A stretch of DNA of 8,133 nucleotides from SKLM01 sp041687115 (GTDB lineage Bacteria > Chloroflexota > Anaerolineae > B4-G1), in the NCBI GenBank assembly GCA_041687115.1, contig JAWLCP010000113.1, positions 1 to 8,133 on the forward strand. Reading direction: 5' to 3'. A model generated the notes under the pieces. The model made no database searches, was not told where the DNA came from, and worked only from the letters and a program-made list of their open reading frames with translations. The translations under genes were made by a program, and so were the position numbers. Numbering within the stretch: the first letter of the stretch is position 1; each line of letters begins with the position of its first letter. Below are positions 4,919 to 8,133 of this stretch, piece by piece.

Positions 4919-7782
4919 TCCGACGGAGAGATCGTCTGCCTGACGCCGCCGCCGTCCTCCTTCTCTTGCTTCTGGTCGTGGCCTTCACCTGGCGCATCGG
5001 ACTGTCGGGGCGTGTCCTCGCTGAGGGCGACATCTTCACGTATTTCTACCCCTACTGGGCAGAGGCGACACGCGCGATACGGGTTCCGCGACTTCCCCTA
5101 TGGAATCCCCTCCTCTTCATGGGCACACCTTTCCTCGCCAACAGCCAGGTGGGCTTCTTCTATCCCCTCAACTGGCCGCTGTGGCTCTTGCTTCCGGCAC
5201 ACCGCTCTGTCCACGTAACCATCGTCCTTCACTTGTGCCTGGCCGCGCTCAACGCCTACCTGTGGGGGCGGAAGTCGCTGGAGCTGGAACATCTTGGAGC
5301 ATGGACTGTCGGAGCGACCTTTGCCCTGGGCGGCTACCTGGGGGCTCAGGTTGAGCACGTCAACCAGCTGCAGGGACTGGCCTGGCTGCCGCTCATCCTG
5401 ATGCTGTACGACCACGTCTCCGATTCTCGATCTCGAAGTTCTGGCCGTGCCAAGGCCTTCGCTGGGCTTGCCGTGCTGATCGGGCTGGTGTTGCTTGCGG
5501 GCCATATGCAGACGGCGTTTATCTCATTGGTCGGGCTGGCGGCCTACGGGCTGGGGCCGACGCTCTGGGTTGCCCTCCGCCAGGGCGGGTGGCGGCCCGT
5601 GATGAGAGGGACTGCCATTCTTGGGATTGCGGTGGCGATTGGCACAGCGCTGGCGGCGGCCCAGATGGTTCCGACGTGGGAGCTGGCGCAGCACTCGGTG
5701 CGCGGGGAGGGGCTGCCGTTCAACGAGCGCGTCTCGTTTTCCCTGTCCCCCTTCTACGTCGCGCGCGCGCTTCTGCCGCGGTTTGGCGGCTCCGTCTCTC
5801 CGAGCCACATCGAGCACGTCGCCTACGTCGGCCTCACCGGTCTGGCTTTGGCTGTTGCAGGTCTCGTGCCGACCGTTGGTCGTGTTTGGGGACGGCGATC
5901 GACTGCCCCTTCTGCTTCTCAATCTCGCGACTTACCCCCCTTGTTCCTCGTGATCGTAGGGCTCTTCTTCGCCCTGGGTGTCTACAATCCCGTCTACCTC
6001 CTCTTGGCGCGCTACGTTCCCGGCTTCGCTCACTTCCGGGTGCCGGCGCGTTGGTTGGCCCTCTATGCCGTCGGGGTGGCCGCCTTCGCCGGTCGCGCGG
6101 TCCAGACGACGTGGAACCGGGAGCCACCCGAGAGGCGCACCGTGCGCACGGTCGCTGCCTCCCTTCTGATCCTGGTGCTGTGGGCTGCCGTGAACGCATG
6201 GTGGGGAGCGCGAGAGGATCTGCAGCTGCTCGGCGTGGTTGGCTGGACGTTGGCAACTGCCGTCGCGGTTGGAATGCTCGTGGCGGTTGCCCGGGCGCCG
6301 CGCCTCGCGGTGCTCGGGCTCCTGGTCGCGCTGATTCTGGAGCTGTACCTGGCCAGCTTGGCCCTCCCACACTCTCGGGCTACTGCTCCTCAGGCTTTCA
6401 CCAGCTTGCGCCCGGCTCTGGCTCATCTGCTGGACCGCGAGCCAGGTGATGCTGGGCCGGGAGGCCGCTTCTTGAGCATGTCGGACACCAGCTTCGATCC
6501 TGGTGATCTCTCCTTGATGGAGGTGATCTACGGCCCGCAGCTGGCAGCGGATCAGCTCTATCCGTTCGTAGTCGCCGCCAAGCAGAAGGAGATTGTCAGC
6601 CCCAACCTGCCGTTGGCTTTCGGCGTCCCTGCGGTGGATGGCTATGACGGCGGCGTTCTCCCGCTGGAGCGGTACGTGACGCTGCAGGAACTCCTCCTGT
6701 CGGTGGAGGATGTCTCTATCGACGGTCGGCTGCGGGAGAACTTGACCACGGTGCCGGATGGCCGCTGGTTGAGCCTGTTCAATGTGCAGTATCTGATCAC
6801 CGACAAGCTGCGCGACGCCTGGATCGATGACATCTTCTACGACTTGCAGCATCGAGCCAGCCTGTCCCGGGGGGAGGAGGCACAGGTGCCGCACGTGTCC
6901 CGATTCCAGGCGACGTCGTTGGGACTGGTCTCGCACCTGGAAGGAGCAGCAGGACTGTCGGATGGGACCCAGGTGGGTATCATCACCGTCGCGTTCGACG
7001 ACGGGTCGGCCCGCGCGTTCGAGTTGTGCGCGGGCGAACAGGTGCCCAGAGAGGTCGTAGGACAAGGGGAGCCGAAGGATCTGGTGACACGGCTGCACTG
7101 GGGGGAGCCGGGCGAGCCGTTGACGGTGGGAGTCCGCGCGACGCTCCCTCAGGGGACGTGGGTGGTACAAGGGATCAGTCTGATCGACGAGCGGACAGGG
7201 GGCTTTCAATCGCTTGTCATATCGGATCGGGGTCGCTTCCGCCGGGTCCACTCTGGCGACGTCAAGATCTACGAGAACCTCGACGTGCTTCCGAGAGCGT
7301 TCGTCGTCCCCAGGGCCCAGATGGTCAACGATGAGCAGGAGGCTTTGAGCGCGATGCAGCAGCCCGGCTTCGATCCCGCCTCCGAAGTGGTGCTGCACGC
7401 GGGCGCTCATTCGTGTAGTACTGGGCAGATTCGGTCGGCGACAGGGTCTGAGGCCATTGCTGGACCCGATCGACCTCTGTCAATGGAAGCGACGATCACA
7501 TCGTATCGACCGGAACGGGCGGAAATCGAAGCACAGCTGGACGAACCGGGCTACCTGGTTCTGACCGACGCCTGGTACCCGGGATGGCTGGCGACCGTGG
7601 ACGGCGAGCGGACCCCGATCTGTCGCGCAGACATCCTTTTCCGCGCCGTTGCTCTGGACGCCGGGGCACACCGGATTGTCTTCACGTATCGCCCGTCCGG
7701 CGCGGCGGTGGGGGCCGTCATCACCCTGGCGGCATGGGCTCTGCTTGCCCTGGTTCCCAGACGTATCTGTCGCCGTCTCTAG
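4915..7782 (+). CDS. yfhO: YfhO-family membrane protein (GT-C superfamily glycosyltransferase)
   Basis: A 955-residue polytopic membrane protein; the symbol is a family-level label. Family hallmarks are GDIFTYFYPYW (38-48), PLWNPLLFMGTPFLANSQ (61-78), FYPLNWPLW (82-90), GHMQTAF (196-202), AAAQMVPTWELAQHSVR (247-263) and FRVPARW (374-380). About twelve hydrophobic segments run to residue 485. A large soluble region (about 490-930) follows, with a beta-rich section at 660-780 and the family's closing domain (DAWYPGWLATVDGERTPI, 885-902), before a final helix (931-948). In Bacillus subtilis YfhO works with the GT2 protein CsbB to glycosylate lipoteichoic acid, and Listeria uses a similar pair. 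The GT2 gene two positions upstream makes an analogous pairing likely. ATG overlaps the preceding TGA as ATGA, and no SD stands at a normal distance. It is longer than B. subtilis YfhO (about 860 aa). The acceptor is unknown; teichoic acid is not assumed. Confidence 0.88.
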   Translation: MIRRRDRLPDAAAVLLLLLLVVAFTWRIGLSGRVLAEGDIFTYFYPYWAEATRAIRVPRLPLWNPLLFMGTPFLANSQVGFFYPLNWPLWLLLPAHRSVHVTIVLHLCLAALNAYLWGRKSLELEHLGAWTVGATFALGGYLGAQVEHVNQLQGLAWLPLILMLYDHVSDSRSRSSGRAKAFAGLAVLIGLVLLAGHMQTAFISLVGLAAYGLGPTLWVALRQGGWRPVMRGTAILGIAVAIGTALAAAQMVPTWELAQHSVRGEGLPFNERVSFSLSPFYVARALLPRFGGSVSPSHIEHVAYVGLTGLALAVAGLVPTVGRVWGRRSTAPSASQSRDLPPLFLVIVGLFFALGVYNPVYLLLARYVPGFAHFRVPARWLALYAVGVAAFAGRAVQTTWNREPPERRTVRTVAASLLILVLWAAVNAWWGAREDLQLLGVVGWTLATAVAVGMLVAVARAPRLAVLGLLVALILELYLASLALPHSRATAPQAFTSLRPALAHLLDREPGDAGPGGRFLSMSDTSFDPGDLSLMEVIYGPQLAADQLYPFVVAAKQKEIVSPNLPLAFGVPAVDGYDGGVLPLERYVTLQELLLSVEDVSIDGRLRENLTTVPDGRWLSLFNVQYLITDKLRDAWIDDIFYDLQHRASLSRGEEAQVPHVSRFQATSLGLVSHLEGAAGLSDGTQVGIITVAFDDGSARAFELCAGEQVPREVVGQGEPKDLVTRLHWGEPGEPLTVGVRATLPQGTWVVQGISLIDERTGGFQSLVISDRGRFRRVHSGDVKIYENLDVLPRAFVVPRAQMVNDEQEALSAMQQPGFDPASEVVLHAGAHSCSTGQIRSATGSEAIAGPDRPLSMEATITSYRPERAEIEAQLDEPGYLVLTDAWYPGWLATVDGERTPICRADILFRAVALDAGAHRIVFTYRPSGAAVGAVITLAAWALLALVPRRICRRL

Positions 7783-7907
7783 TCATTCCCATCGCGCTCG
7801 CTGTGGGTTCGAGTGCCCTGTCTCGGTCACGTGGCCCCTGCAAGGCGAGTTGCCCGGGCGGATGGGGTGATGGAAGGACGAACAGAGCCCCCATGATAGG
7901 CAGATTT

Positions 7908-7936
7908 TTGCTTAAACCGGGGCGTGATGCTATAAT
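7908..7936 (+). promoter_or_regulatory. Strong sigma70-type promoter for the 3' gene
   Basis: The -35 box is TTGCTT (7908-7913), the spacer 17 bp, and the -10 box a perfect TATAAT (7931-7936) preceded by the extended -10 element TG (7928-7929). AT-rich sequence follows directly (7937-7941). Transcription should start near 7942-7944, giving a leader of about 80 nt before the ATG at 8023. This separates the last gene from the YfhO operon. Confidence 0.8.
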
Positions 7937-7940
7937 AAAA

Positions 7941-7979
7941 TGTGGCTCGATTGGTCCACAGGCCAGCTTCTCCCGTGGA
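7941..7979 (+). other. Leader RNA with two mutually exclusive short stems
   Basis: TGTGG (7941-7945) can pair with CCACA (7956-7960). Alternatively TCCAC (7955-7959) can pair with GTGGA (7975-7979), which would mask part of a GGAGGG element (7977-7982). The two pairings share the same CCAC bases, so they exclude each other. Each stem is only 5 bp and the first starts at the predicted transcription start, so chance is a real possibility. Confidence 0.2.
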
Positions 7980-7983
7980 GGGC

Positions 7984-7996
7984 GATGTCCGACATC
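7984..7996. repeat. Perfect 13-bp dyad in the leader of the 3' gene
   Basis: GATGTC-C-GACATC is a perfect 6-bp inverted repeat around one central base, about 40 bp downstream of the predicted transcription start. The tight centre suits a homodimeric DNA-binding protein better than an RNA hairpin, where only the outer 4-5 bp could pair. It also contains the ATG of the possible leader ORF. No regulator is visible nearby. Confidence 0.35.
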
Positions 7997-8026
7997 TCAC
8001 ACATTCAAGAGGAGGCTAGACGATGA
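7985..8026 (+). CDS. Possible 13-codon leader ORF overlapping the next start by ATGA
   Basis: An ATG at 7985 opens a short frame encoding MSDISHIQEEARR and ending with TGA at 8024-8026. The A of the next gene's ATG (8023) precedes that stop, making a 4-nt ATGA overlap like those between the operon genes here. A GGAGGG element (7977-7982) stands before it but only 2-3 nt away, closer than is efficient. The frame's GAG-GAG codons are also the SD of the downstream gene. It may be a leader peptide coupling translation, or simply chance. Confidence 0.2.
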   Translation: MSDISHIQEEARR

Positions 8027-8133
8027 ACACCTTGAACCGGGTCGTACTCGTGATCCTGTTGCTCGTGGCGATGGTTCTTTGCTCGTTTGTGTTCGTGGTG
8101 CCTGTGCCGGCCCTGCGTTTTCTGGCCCAGGGG
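8023..8133 (+). CDS. Small-start membrane protein, partial (N-terminal 37 residues; possibly AmaP-like)
   Basis: The gene begins with ATG at 8023, preceded by AGGAGG (8010-8015) at 7 nt spacing, and is cut by the window end. The visible residues begin MNTLNRVVLVILLLVAM and are followed by CSFVFVVPVPALRFLAQG. This is a short positively charged start, one strongly hydrophobic helix (about 7-27), then a Pro-containing segment, which suggests a membrane anchor or uncleaved signal. C20 is buried in the helix and is not a clear lipobox. The MNxxNR start plus one helix recalls the alkaline-shock membrane anchor AmaP (partner of Asp23), but this rests on a weak resemblance. It has its own strong promoter and is not part of the YfhO operon. 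Confidence 0.75.
   Translation, partial: MNTLNRVVLVILLLVAMVLCSFVFVVPVPALRFLAQG

Noticed and set aside
5932..7410. A 492-codon open frame on the minus strand across the yfhO gene
   Set aside because: The composition is typical of a shadow frame (Arg, Gln, His rich) with no motif, and the plus-strand frame is a confident YfhO protein.
7805..7818. A tRNA-like T-arm sequence (GGGTTCGAGTGCCC)
   Set aside because: The stem next to the TTCGAGT loop does not pair properly (a G-G mismatch), and no acceptor, D or anticodon arm is found around it.
7862..7909. A terminator after yfhO: ATGGGG (7862-7867) could pair with CCCCAT (7889-7894), with TTTTT at 7905-7909
   Set aside because: The loop would be 21 nt and the T run comes 10 nt after the stem, so it does not fit a normal intrinsic terminator. 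The T run is also part of the next promoter's -35 region.

Overview
The window is a GC-rich bacterial chromosome segment (about 60% or a little more by eye) with ordinary sigma70-type promoters, strong Shine-Dalgarno (SD) sites, GTG and TTG starts, and genes overlapping by 4 nt. Protein content (an RlmN, a MocA-like/HAD-IIA fusion, a DPM1-like GT2, a PMT-like GT-C protein and a large YfhO protein) and style suggest Chloroflexota (Anaerolineae/Thermomicrobia-like). That assignment is an inference from general resemblance, not a database result. No phage, IS, CRISPR, tRNA or rRNA signal was found.

Layout. Positions 1-97 hold nothing I can support. The minus strand then carries a two-gene operon read leftward from about 2613: a 472-residue fusion of a MocA-like nucleotidyltransferase and a NagD-like HAD phosphatase (2562-1144), followed through a GTGA stop/start overlap by rlmN (1147-98). 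Positions 2563-2708 are a compact divergent control region. Two near-consensus promoters, both with 17-bp spacers, stand back to back with only 4 bp between their -35 boxes, and the region holds several GCAA/TTGC inverted repeats.

The plus strand carries a three-gene operon from about 2688: a DPM1-like GT2 glycosyltransferase (2709-3440), a PMT/ArnT-like GT-C membrane glycosyltransferase (3437-4918) and a YfhO-family GT-C membrane protein (4915-7782). They are joined by 4-nt overlaps (GTGA, then ATGA). The likely logic is that the cytoplasmic GT2 charges a polyprenyl phosphate with a sugar, and the two polytopic proteins use the lipid-linked sugar on the outer face of the membrane to decorate a surface polymer, lipid or protein. 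Acceptor and sugar cannot be read from the sequence.

After a gap of about 240 bp without a convincing terminator, a third strong promoter (extended -10, 17-bp spacer) drives a new transcript. Its leader of about 80 nt contains a perfect 13-bp dyad and a possible 13-codon leader ORF that overlaps the next start by ATGA. The last gene (8023 onward) begins with a strong SD and one hydrophobic membrane segment, and runs off the window after 37 codons.

The most unusual items are the nucleotidyltransferase-phosphatase fusion, the tight divergent promoter pair with its GCAA/TTGC repeats, and the 5' leader of the last gene. The rest looks like ordinary housekeeping and cell-envelope content.
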